A DNA stretch of 33,929 nucleotides. Source: a bacterium. Its GTDB lineage: Bacteria > Krumholzibacteriota > Krumholzibacteriia > LZORAL124-64-63. Made by a program: the position numbers and the translations under genes. The stretch is taken from NCBI GenBank assembly GCA_024223715.1, contig JAAEOA010000354.1:1-33929 (forward strand), in the 5' to 3' direction. Of the stretch, positions 25,554-33,929 are shown piece by piece (position 1 is the stretch's first letter; every line of letters starts with the position of its first letter). The notes beneath the pieces were generated by a model that searched no databases, was not told the origin of the DNA, and saw only the letters and a program-made list of their open reading frames with translations.

Positions 25554-26948
25554 ATGGGCATTGCTGGCATACCACAATTTATTTTAAGCATACTGGTGAT
25601 TAGTCTGCTTGGTGGTTGTCTGGTGCTTTTTCGCCTCTGGCGCAAGGCCAAAGCAAAAATTCGCCAATTGCAGGAAACCGAACAATTCCAGAAAACACAA
25701 TTAATTCAGGCCCAACGCTACGAGGCGGTGGGCATAATGGCTGGCAGCATAGTCCATAACCTGAATAACCTGATGTCCGTTATTCTTGGCCACACACGTA
25801 TGGTTGTTCATGCCCTTCCCAAACAATCAGAAGTCCAGCCGGAATTGGAACAGGTCGTTAAAGCCAGCCACATGGCCTGCGATTTTTTAAATGAAATCAG
25901 TGATTTTAACAGGCAAGCCGAACAAGCCCATAAACCAATCGACTTGGTAAATACCGTTCGCTCAACTCTTAAATTTCTCAAAGATATTTTGCCTTCTTCC
26001 ATTCAACTGGTTGAGAATATTCCCCCACGCTGTGAGCCTGTAATGGCCTCAACCACCGGGGTGCAACAAGTCCTGATGAATCTGATAAATAATTCTGTAC
26101 AGGCCATTGACAAATCCCAGGGTCTGATTGAAGTCAGCTTATCGACCAGCAGTATCGAACAATGGCACAAGGCCAACCCTCAGGATCTGAGCCCCGGAAA
26201 ATATTTAAAACTCACTGTCAGAGACAATGGCAAAGGGATGAACAAAGAAACTCTGGCTGTCATTGCCGGTTCACCTGCTGATTCCACCCCGGACACAACC
26301 GTTTTGGGATTGGGACTGAATACAATCCTTCGCATCCTCAAAGAACACCATGGAGTTATCATTCCATCCAGCAAATTGGGCCAGGGTACTTCTTTCGATG
26401 TTTATTTTCCAAAAATCGCCTGGCAGGTTGTTGGAAGCAGTGAAAATGAAGAAGTTTCCGATGTATCTCGACTTACTGAGAATGGAATTCCCACTTTGCA
26501 GTTGGCAAAGCCTATTGCAACCCCCGGCAATCAAGCTTCTGAACCCCCATTCTCCGGACAGGAAAAAGGAACCATTCTCTTGGTCGATGATGACGAAATG
26601 GTTGCTAGAGTTACAACTCTTGGCCTGCAACGCCTTGGATATCGTGTCATCAAGCATTTGGACAGCCGCAAGGCTCTGGTGGATTATGTCCAAACTCCTG
26701 AAATTTTTGATGTGGTTATTACTGACCAAATAATGCCCCATATGTCGGGGGTTCGCCTGGCCAGAAAAATCCACGAAGTGAGTCCGAATATTCCTGTTAT
26801 TCTTATGACCGGCTTCCGAGATTCCTTTAACGAACAAAAGGCTTTGGAGGCAGGAATCAGCCAAATTATTTTAAAACCGACCAGTAGCCGTGATCTTGCC
26901 TCCATTGTTGAAAAAGTTCGTCTTCGCAAACAAGAGGGTCAATTCTGA
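25554..26948 (+). CDS. Membrane-anchored histidine kinase with C-terminal receiver
   Basis: 464 residues. One membrane helix (about 6-25) is followed directly by a coiled coil and the phospho-acceptor H68 in an NtrB-like [13 protein letters not shown] box, then [18 protein letters not shown] and a degenerate G2 loop ([10 protein letters not shown]). A receiver at about 345-460 has the acid cluster DDDE and D391 (VVITDQIMP). There is no periplasmic sensor or PAS domain, so any signal must come through the membrane helix or a partner. The frame also offers a TTG at 25542, but that TTG is followed by GGGAGA, which is itself the ribosome site for the ATG at 25554. No partner regulator is adjacent. 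The NtrC-like activator at 12063 is a possible target. Confidence 0.9.
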   Translation: MGIAGIPQFILSILVISLLGGCLVLFRLWRKAKAKIRQLQETEQFQKTQLIQAQRYEAVGIMAGSIVHNLNNLMSVILGHTRMVVHALPKQSEVQPELEQVVKASHMACDFLNEISDFNRQAEQAHKPIDLVNTVRSTLKFLKDILPSSIQLVENIPPRCEPVMASTTGVQQVLMNLINNSVQAIDKSQGLIEVSLSTSSIEQWHKANPQDLSPGKYLKLTVRDNGKGMNKETLAVIAGSPADSTPDTTVLGLGLNTILRILKEHHGVIIPSSKLGQGTSFDVYFPKIAWQVVGSSENEEVSDVSRLTENGIPTLQLAKPIATPGNQASEPPFSGQEKGTILLVDDDEMVARVTTLGLQRLGYRVIKHLDSRKALVDYVQTPEIFDVVITDQIMPHMSGVRLARKIHEVSPNIPVILMTGFRDSFNEQKALEAGISQIILKPTSSRDLASIVEKVRLRKQEGQF

Positions 26949-27003
26949 TTCCCGAATTTTTTGTTTATCCTCCTGTTTAACGGTTCACCAGTCAGTAATA
27001 CGG

Positions 27004-27032
27004 TTGACTGTTTTCATCCAACAAGGTACATT
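27004..27032 (+). promoter_or_regulatory. Sigma-70-type promoter of the carboxylase operon
   Basis: TTGACT (27004-27009), 17 bases, TACATT (27027-27032), with an expected start near 27039 and a leader of about 75 bases. A dyad, CAGTCA (26989-26994) with TGACTG (27005-27010), covers the -35 box and could be an operator. Confidence 0.65.
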
Positions 27033-27114
27033 CCGAAACTCCAAACTGCGCGTTTTGTACTTCACGTGTATTTCATGTGCGATATTTTTTCTCAAATCCC
27101 AACTGAGGATAATC

Positions 27115-28671
27115 ATGGCCAAATCCTTCGAGGAAAACCGACAACAAATGGACGACCTGCGTGCCGAAGCAAAAGGTGGCGGAGGCAATAAGAAAATGAA
27201 AAAAATTCATGAAAGTGGTCGCTTAACGGCCAGGGAACGCATCCATCTTCTGCTCGATGAAGGCAGTTTTCAGGAATCTGGTGTTTTTGTTCGGCATCGC
27301 AATCATGAATTGGGCATGGACAAGAATCGACCAGTCGGTGATGGCATGGTAACAGGCGTGGGTCGAATTGATGGCAGACAGGTTTATGTTTTCGCTCAGG
27401 ATTTTACAGTCTTTGGTGGTTCCATGAGTGAAGCCAACGCAATGAAGATTTGCCGCCTAATGGATTTAGCCCTGGAAAACGGCTGTCCGGTTATTGGTCT
27501 TAACGATAGCGGTGGAGCCCGCATTCAAGAGGGCGTCCGTTCTTTGGCCGGATATGCCGAAATTTTTTATCGCAATACCATGGCCAGTGGCGTGATACCC
27601 CAACTTTCAGCTATACTCGGGCCTTGTGCTGGTGGGGCTGTTTATTCCCCGGCCATCACTGATTTCACACTCATGGTGGACAAGACCAGCTTCATGTTTG
27701 TTACCGGTCCCAATGTTATTAAAATGGTCACCAATGAAGATGTCTCTTTTGAAGAACTGGGTGGAGCCAATACTCATAACACGAAAAGTGGTGTTGCTCA
27801 TTTTATGGCCGCCAGTGATGCAGACTGCCTGCTGATGACCCGCCGCCTGCTCAGCTTCCTGCCTCAAAACAATCTGGAATCTGCCCCCCGCACCGTACCC
27901 AACGATACTCCAGACCGCCGTGAAGAAAAACTCAACAGCATCATTCCTGACGATAATAAAAAACCTTACGATATGGTGGAGGTCATTCGTCTGGTTGTCG
28001 ATGAAGGCGACTTCCTGGAAGTTCAACCACGACACGCTCAAAACCTGATTTGCGGTTTTGCCCGACTCGATGGCCAATCAGTGGGAATTGTTGCGAATCA
28101 GCCAAAATTTCAAGCCGGTGTCTTGGATATTCTGACCAGCCAAAAAGGTGCTCGTTTTGTGCGCACTTGCGATTGCTTCAACATACCTCTGGTTGTTTTT
28201 GAAGATGTGCCCGGATTCCTTCCCGGTACCGATCAGGAGTTTGGTGGACTCATCAAACACGGAGCCAAATTACTTTTCGCTTTCTGTGAAGCCACAGTGC
28301 CGAAGTTAACGGTCATTACTCGCAAAGCCTACGGTGGAGCTTACGATGTAATGAACAGCAAACACATTAGGGCCGACTGGAATGTGGCCTGGCCCGGGGC
28401 TGAACTGGCTGTTATGGGCAGTGAAGGCGCCGTTAACATTCTCTTCCGTCAAGACCTCGCCAACAGCGATGACCCGGACAAACTGAGGGCCAAATTGATT
28501 GAAGAATATAACGAGACATATGCCAATCCCTACATCGCCGCTGGCTTAGGTTATTTGGACGATGTTATTGAGCCGGCCGATACTCGACGGGAACTGATCA
28601 TGGCCCTGAACAATCTTCGGGGTAAAAAACAACAACTGCCTGGTAAAAAGCACGGCAACATACCTTTGTAG
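27115..28671 (+). CDS. Acyl-CoA carboxylase carboxyltransferase subunit (propionyl-CoA type)
   Basis: Transfers CO2 from carboxybiotin to an acyl-CoA, most likely propionyl-CoA to give methylmalonyl-CoA. 518 residues with the paired crotonase-like halves typical of PccB: N-terminal [33 protein letters not shown] and [12 protein letters not shown], and C-terminal [12 protein letters not shown] and [17 protein letters not shown]. Asp411 in YGGAYD matches the residue linked to propionyl- rather than acetyl-CoA preference in Streptomyces enzymes. The frame is open from 26890, but AGGA 6 bases before the ATG at 27115 and homology set this start. It is the first gene of a three-gene operon. The same fold serves as the alpha subunit of Na+-pumping methylmalonyl-CoA decarboxylase, relevant to the decarboxylase genes at the right edge. 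Confidence 0.94.
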   Translation: MAKSFEENRQQMDDLRAEAKGGGGNKKMKKIHESGRLTARERIHLLLDEGSFQESGVFVRHRNHELGMDKNRPVGDGMVTGVGRIDGRQVYVFAQDFTVFGGSMSEANAMKICRLMDLALENGCPVIGLNDSGGARIQEGVRSLAGYAEIFYRNTMASGVIPQLSAILGPCAGGAVYSPAITDFTLMVDKTSFMFVTGPNVIKMVTNEDVSFEELGGANTHNTKSGVAHFMAASDADCLLMTRRLLSFLPQNNLESAPRTVPNDTPDRREEKLNSIIPDDNKKPYDMVEVIRLVVDEGDFLEVQPRHAQNLICGFARLDGQSVGIVANQPKFQAGVLDILTSQKGARFVRTCDCFNIPLVVFEDVPGFLPGTDQEFGGLIKHGAKLLFAFCEATVPKLTVITRKAYGGAYDVMNSKHIRADWNVAWPGAELAVMGSEGAVNILFRQDLANSDDPDKLRAKLIEEYNETYANPYIAAGLGYLDDVIEPADTRRELIMALNNLRGKKQQLPGKKHGNIPL

Positions 28672-28681
28672 GGAGAACGAC

Positions 28682-30202
28682 TTGAGCGTCAGGAAATTTA
28701 AAAAGGTTCTGGTTGCCAATCGCGGTGAAATTGCCGTACGCATTATGCAGGGCCTGAAAGAAATGGGCATCGGAACTGTTGCCGTTTATTCGGAAGTCGA
28801 CCGCACTGCTTTGCATGTGCTTTCAGCTGATGAAGCGGTATTTATTGGGCCAGCTCCCGCATCGGAAAGCTATCTGGTAATTGAAAAAATCATTTCCGCA
28901 GCCATAGAAACCGGTGCCGATGCTATCCACCCAGGGTATGGTTTTCTATCTGAAAATGGTCTTTTTGCTGAGGAAGTTGAAAAGGCCGGTTTGGTTTTTA
29001 TTGGGCCAACCAGTGAAAGCATGGCCGTTATGGGTGACAAACTTTCCTCGCGCCGAAAAATGCGAGCCAGTGGGGTTCCTGTCGTCCCTGGCACCGATGA
29101 AGCAGTCACTGATCCTGAAGAAGCTATTCGCATTGCCGATAGCATTGGCTATCCCGTTTTGTTGAAAGCCACCGCTGGTGGTGGTGGCAAGGGAATGCGA
29201 GTAGTCAATGAATCTTCGGAAATGGCCAGTGCTTTGAGGCAAACCATGGGCGAAGCCGGAGCCAGCTTTGGCAACGATGCCTGTTTTGTGGAAAAATTCA
29301 TTACCAACCCCAAGCATATTGAAGTGCAGGTTCTTGGTGATGGCCAGGGAAAAGCTATCCATGTTTTTGAGCGGGAATGTTCTGTACAACGCCGCCATCA
29401 AAAAGTCATTGAAGAGTGTCCGTCGCCTTCTTTGAGCAATAAATTGCGCCAGGAAATTTGTGATGCCGCCGTAAAAACAGCTGAGAGTATTAACTATCGA
29501 GGCGCTGGAACGGTTGAATTCATTTTGGCGCCTGACGGTGGGTTTTATTTCCTGGAAATGAACACCCGCCTGCAAGTGGAGCATCCGGTCACAGAAATGG
29601 TTACGGGCACTGATCTGGTCCGGGCAATGGTTTTGATTGCCCAGGGTGAAGGTCTTTGTTATCAGCAGGAAGAAATCAGCCTGCGGGGCTGGTCAATGGA
29701 ATTCCGGCTTTATGCTGAAGATGCCAGCAAAAACTTCTCCCCCAGCATTGGAAAAATACTCGCCTTAACAGTCCCTCAGGGATTGGGTGTACGGCTTGAC
29801 TCAGGCATTTACGAGGGCTTCGATGTTCCTATTCATTACGACCCCATGCTGGCTAAGCTTATTGTCTGGGCGGAAACCCGTGATATGTGTATTGCCCGGT
29901 CCAAAAGGGTTCTTGAAGAAATGGTTCTGCACGGACCAGTGCACAACCTTCCTTTCCATCGCTGGGCCCTGAATCAAGAGTCTTTTGCCGATGGAACCTA
30001 CACGACAAACTTCGTGGACGAATGCTTTGATCCTCATAACTTCATGCCTGAGCTGGATGAAGGCCAAGCCGAGGCAGTTATTGCAGCCGTAAGTTTGTTC
30101 GAAGCCACCCGGCGTGGAACCCGCCCTCAGGGTTCTCAGATAAAAGAATGTGGATCTGCCTGGGCTCTTAGTGCTCGAATGTCCATGACCCACAACAAAT
30201 AA
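28682..30202 (+). CDS. Biotin carboxylase subunit of acyl-CoA carboxylase
   Basis: Carboxylates the biotin on the carrier protein with ATP and bicarbonate. The N-terminal VLVANRGEIAVRIM, the ATP-grasp glycine loop GGGGKGMRVV, HIEVQVLGDG and EMNTRLQVEHPVTE are intact. At 506 residues it is longer than housekeeping AccC (about 450) and resembles the alpha-part of propionyl-CoA carboxylases, with the biotin carrier encoded separately. The start is a TTG with GGGAGA 6 bases upstream, 10 bases after the carboxyltransferase stop. No ATG fits before the conserved VANRGE. Confidence 0.95.
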   Translation: MSVRKFKKVLVANRGEIAVRIMQGLKEMGIGTVAVYSEVDRTALHVLSADEAVFIGPAPASESYLVIEKIISAAIETGADAIHPGYGFLSENGLFAEEVEKAGLVFIGPTSESMAVMGDKLSSRRKMRASGVPVVPGTDEAVTDPEEAIRIADSIGYPVLLKATAGGGGKGMRVVNESSEMASALRQTMGEAGASFGNDACFVEKFITNPKHIEVQVLGDGQGKAIHVFERECSVQRRHQKVIEECPSPSLSNKLRQEICDAAVKTAESINYRGAGTVEFILAPDGGFYFLEMNTRLQVEHPVTEMVTGTDLVRAMVLIAQGEGLCYQQEEISLRGWSMEFRLYAEDASKNFSPSIGKILALTVPQGLGVRLDSGIYEGFDVPIHYDPMLAKLIVWAETRDMCIARSKRVLEEMVLHGPVHNLPFHRWALNQESFADGTYTTNFVDECFDPHNFMPELDEGQAEAVIAAVSLFEATRRGTRPQGSQIKECGSAWALSARMSMTHNK

Positions 30203-30230
30203 CGAATCAGTTCCGGAAGAAGGCCTCCTT

Positions 30231-30764
30231 GTGTGGATGAAAAAGAAATACATACTGAATGTGGATGATGAGCAATACGGTGCCTTGGTCGCCCAACAAG
30301 GTGACGACACAGAGATTGCCATCGATAATGGTCCCCTGCATCCTATGAATCATTGGCCTGTACTGCAGGGAAAAGCCATGAGTATTCACCATGCTGGCCG
30401 TATGCATCTGGTTCATGTGACCGGACTCGACAACAAGGGCAATGTTGCCGTAACTCTAAATGGCCGCCCCATTAAAATGACGGTTATGGACGAACTGCGC
30501 GCACAGGCTCTCGAAAGCCTGGGAGACAGCGTGGGCAGTGGAACCATTAATGCCGACATTCCCGGCTTGATTGTCAATATTAAGGTTCATGAAGGACAGG
30601 TAGTTCATCAGGGCGATCCAATAATTGTGGTTGAGGCCATGAAAATGCAGAATGAACTTTGTGCTGCTGTTGGAGGAACCGTTACTTCCATTCCCGTTGA
30701 AGTAAATCAGGCTGTGAATCCTGGTGATGTTTTAGTGGTTATTGATCCTGAGCCGGGTGGGTGA
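30231..30764 (+). CDS. Biotin carrier protein of acyl-CoA carboxylase
   Basis: 177 residues. A C-terminal biotinyl domain (about 105-175) with biotin-accepting K138 in EAMKMQNEL shuttles carboxyl groups between the biotin carboxylase and the carboxyltransferase. The N-terminal 100 residues (YILNVDDEQYGALV and HAGRMHLVHV) resemble the carrier-associated domain of stand-alone propionyl-CoA carboxylase and decarboxylase carriers and probably dock the complex. The GTG at 30231 has AAGG 8 bases upstream, and an ATG two codons later is the alternative. It is the last gene of the operon and a strong terminator follows. Confidence 0.93.
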   Translation: MWMKKKYILNVDDEQYGALVAQQGDDTEIAIDNGPLHPMNHWPVLQGKAMSIHHAGRMHLVHVTGLDNKGNVAVTLNGRPIKMTVMDELRAQALESLGDSVGSGTINADIPGLIVNIKVHEGQVVHQGDPIIVVEAMKMQNELCAAVGGTVTSIPVEVNQAVNPGDVLVVIDPEPGG

Positions 30765-30789
30765 TGATATCCCTCTAAAAGTGTTTTTT

Positions 30790-30816
30790 ACCGGGGTTAC
30801 GACCCCGGTTTTTTTT
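30790..30816 (+). terminator. Intrinsic terminator of the carboxylase operon
   Basis: ACCGGGGT (30790-30797) pairs perfectly with ACCCCGGT (30802-30809) around a TACG tetraloop of the stable UNCG class, followed by seven T. Confidence 0.95.
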
Positions 30817-30820
30817 GTCA

Positions 30821-30850
30821 TGTAACCAAATGGGTGCCCGATCCGTCTTA
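30821..30850 (+). promoter_or_regulatory. ECF-sigma-type promoter of the sigma/anti-sigma operon
   Basis: TGTAACC (30821-30827), 16 bases, CGTCTTA (30844-30850). The AAC-containing -35, the CGTC -10 and the 16-base spacing are the classic ECF pattern, so the sigma factor probably drives its own operon. The expected start (about 30853-30856) is only a few bases before the ATG at 30859, implying an almost leaderless mRNA. Confidence 0.65.
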
Positions 30851-30858
30851 CAGGCATC

Positions 30859-31410
30859 ATGAACAAAACAACCTACATACAATATCTGCAAAAATACCGG
30901 GACAGAATATATAGCCTGGCTATGTACAACTTGCGTGATGCCGATGATGCGGCCGATACCACCCAGGAAACATTCCTGAGGCTATGGCGCTACGATGGTG
31001 AATTGAACAGTGAACAAGCTAAAGCCTGGTTATTGAGGGTTTGCCACAACCTTTGCATAGATCTGTCCCGCCGTCGAAAAACAGTTCGCACCCATTTTGG
31101 TGTTGCGGATCAAAATGCCGTTGACTTTCTGCAAAATCCCGGTGGGGAGAATAGTGATCCCTTAAGCAAAATTCAAAACACTGAACGTCAAAATCACCTC
31201 CTGGATTCCATGAAGATATTACCCGCTGAAACCCACAGTATTTTAATGCTTCACTATTTTCAGGATATGAAAATTAAGGATATTGCCAAAATGCTGGACC
31301 TGAAAGCCAGCACCATAAAGGTGCGGCTGCATCGGGCCCGGAAAATTTTAAAAGAACACTTGAGCCAAAATCAAATGTTTTCAGGTAACAATCAAAGAGA
31401 GATCGGATAA
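30859..31410 (+). CDS. ECF RNA polymerase sigma factor
   Basis: 183 residues with only regions 2 and 4, as in extracytoplasmic-function sigma factors. Region 2 (about 10-75) includes YSLAMYNLRDADDAADTTQE and FLRLWRY. Region 4 (about 115-170) includes LPAETHSILMLHYFQ, the HTH DIAKMLDLKASTIKVRLHRA and a basic end. The start lacks a good Shine-Dalgarno (only AGG 5 bases before the ATG), consistent with the very short predicted leader. The stop overlaps the next start (TAATG). Confidence 0.94.
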   Translation: MNKTTYIQYLQKYRDRIYSLAMYNLRDADDAADTTQETFLRLWRYDGELNSEQAKAWLLRVCHNLCIDLSRRRKTVRTHFGVADQNAVDFLQNPGGENSDPLSKIQNTERQNHLLDSMKILPAETHSILMLHYFQDMKIKDIAKMLDLKASTIKVRLHRARKILKEHLSQNQMFSGNNQREIG

Positions 31411-31937
31411 TGCGAAATTGTCAGCACATTAACCCCCTGATTGCACCCTATGCTGCCGGGGAACTTTCTGCCTGCGAAAGAGATGAAATTGCATTGCATT
31501 TACAAACCTGCCCCTCTTGTCTGGAAGAATTTTCCATGGAAATGGAGTTGCTGTCTGTTCTGGGTGAATTGCCGACAATGACCTGTCCGGCTTCGGTTTC
31601 CAGAAACATTATGCAGAGCATTGATGACGACGACCAAAGAACCCGTGACGGGAAGTTCTGGTGGTTACCTGCTTCAGCCCTGGTGGCAGCCGCACTGGCC
31701 CTGGTCCTTCTTCTGCCCGAAGCCACTATTCAGCCTGAGATCAGCCCGGCAAGTCCCTACTCAAATGGGGAAATCAGTGTGGCCACCGATGAAGCTAAAT
31801 ATGCCCTGGGCCAGGTTTTTCGTGTCATCAAACAAAACCAGACCCACGCTTTGGAGAATGTCTTGATCCGTGAAATACCCGATGCAGTTGGCGAATCATT
31901 GCTGCTGCTAACAAAAAACCTGCAAGGAGAAGCCTAA
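31410..31937 (+). CDS. Anti-sigma factor with zinc-finger domain
   Basis: 175 residues that hold the cognate ECF sigma factor at the membrane. The zinc-binding anti-sigma signature is visible as an early Cys-x-His (C4, H6) and HLQTCPSCLEEF (H-x3-C-x2-C, about 30-36). A single membrane helix (about 85-102, WLPASALVAAALALVLLLP) separates it from an extracytoplasmic part that would sense the signal. It is coupled to both neighbours by TAATG overlaps. Confidence 0.9.
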   Translation: MRNCQHINPLIAPYAAGELSACERDEIALHLQTCPSCLEEFSMEMELLSVLGELPTMTCPASVSRNIMQSIDDDDQRTRDGKFWWLPASALVAAALALVLLLPEATIQPEISPASPYSNGEISVATDEAKYALGQVFRVIKQNQTHALENVLIREIPDAVGESLLLLTKNLQGEA

Positions 31938-32515
31938 TGCGTACCCCCCTAATTAAACTCTTCATTTTAACCCTCGTTCTTTTGTCCTTGGGCCAGACAG
32001 CGTTGGCTGCAAAAACCGACCAGCCCGGTTATGTCGACCTTGAGTTCATCGACATTCCCAATGACGCTGACCAAATTCAGGACATTGACCTTGGCCCGGT
32101 ACTCAAAGATGTCATCAGCAAAGCCAAAGAAAATGATGACCCGGAGATTGCCGAGTTACTGACCATGGTTCACCATTTGCGAATGCGCGCCTATTCCCTG
32201 GACAAATACAGCGTAAAAGGAGCTGAAGAAGCAGTTGAGGTTATCGCCAAGCGGTTGAAAAAAGACGACTGGGACAATCTCATGAAATTTAAAGATGATG
32301 ATGAGCTGACCACCATTAGTACCAAATACCATAATGACAATATGGTGGGCCTCATGGTTGTGGTTTTTTCCCCTGATGAAGAAGTCATGTTCATTAATAT
32401 TGTCGGAGATCTTGACCTTGGAAAGCTTATGTCCTTGGCCGGAGAATTAGATACCGATGAATTGGAAGAATATCTGGAGCAGGTTGAAAGCAGTTCAGGC
32501 ATTGATTTAGACTGA
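31937..32515 (+). CDS. Exported DUF4252-like protein
   Basis: 192 residues. A signal peptide (hydrophobic core 7-20, cleavage near ALA at 24) is followed by a domain matching the general pattern of DUF4252: an RMRAYSLD strand early, AEEAVEVIAKRLKKDDWDNL, then GLMVVVFSPDEEVMFINIVGDLDLGKLMSLAG. The acidic tail (DTDELEEYLEQ) ends the protein. DUF4252 proteins of unknown function often lie next to ECF sigma/anti-sigma pairs, as here, and may be a regulated output or signal partner of the pair. GGAG 7 bases before the ATG sets the start, and TAATG overlap shows coupling. Confidence 0.8.
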   Translation: MRTPLIKLFILTLVLLSLGQTALAAKTDQPGYVDLEFIDIPNDADQIQDIDLGPVLKDVISKAKENDDPEIAELLTMVHHLRMRAYSLDKYSVKGAEEAVEVIAKRLKKDDWDNLMKFKDDDELTTISTKYHNDNMVGLMVVVFSPDEEVMFINIVGDLDLGKLMSLAGELDTDELEEYLEQVESSSGIDLD

Positions 32516-32540
32516 AAAAACTAAGCAGGAAAAAATGCTG

Positions 32541-32579
32541 AAAAAAGTGGCCACTCAAGTAACAAGTGGCCACTTTTTT
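32541..32579. terminator. Bidirectional terminator between convergent genes
   Basis: A perfect 15-bp stem (32541-32555 with 32565-32579), GTGGCCACT core flanked by six A on one side and six T on the other, with a 9-base loop. It serves the DUF4252 gene on the plus strand and the decarboxylase beta gene on the minus strand. Confidence 0.95.
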
Positions 32580-32583
32580 GATA

Positions 32584-33711
32584 CTATTGAACAAACCTTG
32601 AGAGGAAAACACCAGCAGCCACAGCCGATCCAATTACACCGGCCACATTGGGGGCCATGGCGTGCATGATCAGGAAATTGCTGGGATCTTCTTTGGCCCC
32701 CACCATTTGGCAAACTCGGGCACTGTCAGGGACAGCCGAAACACCTGCTGCACCAATAATGGGATTGATTTTATCTTTCCCCAGAACATTCATAAGTTTT
32801 GCAAACAGAACCCCCGCTGCGGTGGCAATGCTAAAAGAAACAGCACCCAGAAGGGCAATTTTTAAGGATGCAGGAGTCAGGAAACGAGACGCATCGGTGC
32901 TGGCTCCCACGCACAGCCCCAAAAGAATAGTCACAATATCGATCAAGCTGTTCCGGGCAGTTTTAGCCAACCGTTCCGTTACCCCACTTTCCTTCAAAAG
33001 ATTCCCGAAAAACAGGAAGCCCAGCAATGAAATGGCACCCGGAGCAATGCTGGCGCAGATTATGAACGCCACCACGGGAAAAAGGATTCGCACCCTTTTA
33101 CTGACAGGCCGGGAAGGCTTCATTCTAATCAGGCGCTCTTTACGCGTGGTCAGCAGTTTAATAATAGGGGGTTGAATAACCGGAACCAAAGCCATGTAGC
33201 TATAAGCCGCCACAGCAATGGCACCCAGCAAATGCGGAGCCAGCTGACTGGACAAAAAGATGGCTGTGGGACCGTCGGCACCACCAATGATGCCAATGGC
33301 TGCGGAGTCTTTTTCAGGAAAACCCAAAAGCAGGGAGCCTGCAAAAGTGATAAAAATCCCAGCCTGAGCTGCGGCCCCCAGAAGAATGAGTCGCGGATTG
33401 GAAAGCATGGATGAAAAATCCGTCATGGCCCCAATTCCCAGGAAAATCAGAGAAGGATACCAGCCCTGGGTTACTCCGTTGTAAAGAACATTGAGCACAC
33501 TGCCATTCTCATAAATTCCAATGTTCATACCTTCGGCAAGCGGGATGTTTCCCACAAGTATGCCAAATCCAATAGGAACCAGTAAAAGAGGCTCGTAGTC
33601 TTTAGCAATACCCAAGTAGATAAAAAGGCAGCCCACAGCAAGCATGGCCATATTGCCCCAAGCAAAATTACCCATTATTCCAACTTGCAGAAAATCATTC
33701 AGGATTTCCAT
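32584..33711 (-). CDS. Na+-translocating decarboxylase, beta subunit (OadB/MmdB/GcdB family)
   Basis: Integral membrane subunit that couples decarboxylation of carboxybiotin to export of Na+. 375 residues, about nine to eleven membrane helices. The functional residues known from Klebsiella OadB are kept: Asp in [11 protein letters not shown] (D203 equivalent), Tyr in AYSYMALVP, and Asn, Gly, Ser and Arg of [18 protein letters not shown] at the spacing of N373/G377/S382/R389. The partner could be oxaloacetate, methylmalonyl-CoA or glutaconyl-CoA decarboxylase. GGAGAT 8 bases before the ATG supports the start. The biotin-domain gene lies 44 bases upstream on the same strand, so they are co-transcribed. 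Confidence 0.94.
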   Translation of the reverse strand: MEILNDFLQVGIMGNFAWGNMAMLAVGCLFIYLGIAKDYEPLLLVPIGFGILVGNIPLAEGMNIGIYENGSVLNVLYNGVTQGWYPSLIFLGIGAMTDFSSMLSNPRLILLGAAAQAGIFITFAGSLLLGFPEKDSAAIGIIGGADGPTAIFLSSQLAPHLLGAIAVAAYSYMALVPVIQPPIIKLLTTRKERLIRMKPSRPVSKRVRILFPVVAFIICASIAPGAISLLGFLFFGNLLKESGVTERLAKTARNSLIDIVTILLGLCVGASTDASRFLTPASLKIALLGAVSFSIATAAGVLFAKLMNVLGKDKINPIIGAAGVSAVPDSARVCQMVGAKEDPSNFLIMHAMAPNVAGVIGSAVAAGVFLSRFVQ

Positions 33712-33755
33712 GTAGCAATATCTCCTTCAGGCCGGCCAGATCAGTTTAAATCAGT

Positions 33756-33929
33756 TCAGTTCAATTCCACCAGAGTTTGATTTTCCCTTACCGAATCGCC
33801 GGCTGCAACCAAGACAGCCTTGACCGTTCCAGCAGCGGGGGCAGAAATAGCCGTTTCCATTTTCATGGCTTCAATGACCAGAAGTGCCTGACCCTGTGTC
33901 ACCGAATCACCAGCTTTAACTTTCAATTC
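33756..33929 (-). CDS. Biotin carrier domain protein, C-terminal 57 residues (runs off right edge)
   Basis: The minus strand from base 33929 reads one open frame to TGA at 33758-33756. It ends in a biotinyl/lipoyl domain: ELKVKAGDSVTQGQALLVIE, the biotin site EAMKMETAIS, then SAPAAGTVKAVLVAAGDSV and a short VELN tail. It is immediately upstream of the Na+-pump beta subunit, so it is the carrier (gamma/delta-type) protein or the C-terminus of an OadA-type alpha subunit. The length of the missing part would decide. It is distinct from the carrier at 30231. Confidence 0.88.
   Translation of the reverse strand, partial: ELKVKAGDSVTQGQALLVIEAMKMETAISAPAAGTVKAVLVAAGDSVRENQTLVELN

Noticed and set aside
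24495..31837. CGTGTCATCAAA-like words at 24495, 26643 and 31823
   Set aside because: Two of the three are codons for R-V-I-K inside unrelated genes. Repeats of this length are expected by chance in 34 kb.
1..33929. CRISPR array, insertion sequence, prophage or defence genes
   Set aside because: I found no regularly spaced repeats, transposase, integrase, or nuclease/methylase genes. The genes are chromosomal housekeeping, signalling and metabolic genes.

Overview
This window is a stretch of chromosome from a free-living bacterium. It is close to half GC, with densely packed genes on both strands. I saw no phage, transposon, CRISPR or defence genes. Signal peptides, a flagellin, an exported DUF4252-type protein behind an ECF sigma/anti-sigma pair, ferredoxin-linked 2-oxoacid oxidation, a split three-gene acyl-CoA carboxylase and a Na+-pump decarboxylase beta subunit together suggest a motile, anaerobic or fermentative Gram-negative of an uncultivated lineage, perhaps near the FCB group. 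That placement is inference.

Region 1 (1-5220): the 3' part of an exported oligoendopeptidase F (+). Then, on the minus strand, a short flagellin with a sigma-28 promoter and a structured leader, a tRNA-Lys(TTT) with its own promoter and terminator, purA, and a small exported CXXCH/temptin-like protein.

Region 2 (5335-12034, minus): a protein quality-control cluster read in the order tRNA-Leu(TAG), tig, clpP, clpX, lon, engB. A TTGACC-N17-TATATT promoter lies upstream of the tRNA. A 17-bp palindrome sits at the expected transcription start. Hairpins precede clpX and lon.

Region 3 (12063-18003): signalling. An NtrC-type sigma-54 activator (minus) is divergent from a large hybrid kinase with HPt, followed by a REC-HD-GYP protein. 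The latter two could form a phosphorelay ending in cyclic-di-GMP breakdown.

Region 4 (18007-24240, minus): energy metabolism. It holds an enoyl-CoA hydratase, a 2-oxoacid:ferredoxin oxidoreductase (delta, alpha, fused beta-gamma), an alanine dehydrogenase-like protein that has lost two catalytic residues, and a CoA-transferase of the acetate/4-hydroxybutyrate type. Together they fit amino-acid or 2-oxoacid fermentation to acyl-CoA and free acid.

Region 5 (24241-32515, plus): an exported protein with two OB-fold-like halves behind a possible -24/-12 promoter, a membrane-anchored kinase with a receiver, a carboxyltransferase/biotin carboxylase/biotin carrier operon, and an ECF sigma, anti-sigma and DUF4252 operon with an ECF-type promoter of its own.

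Region 6 (32584-33929, minus): the beta subunit of a Na+-translocating decarboxylase, preceded by the C-terminal end of a biotin carrier protein that runs off the right edge. The most unusual items are the altered alanine dehydrogenase, the flagellin leader that resembles a CsrA target, the crossing hairpins before clpX, the palindrome at the tRNA-Leu/tig promoter, and the near-leaderless ECF promoter.
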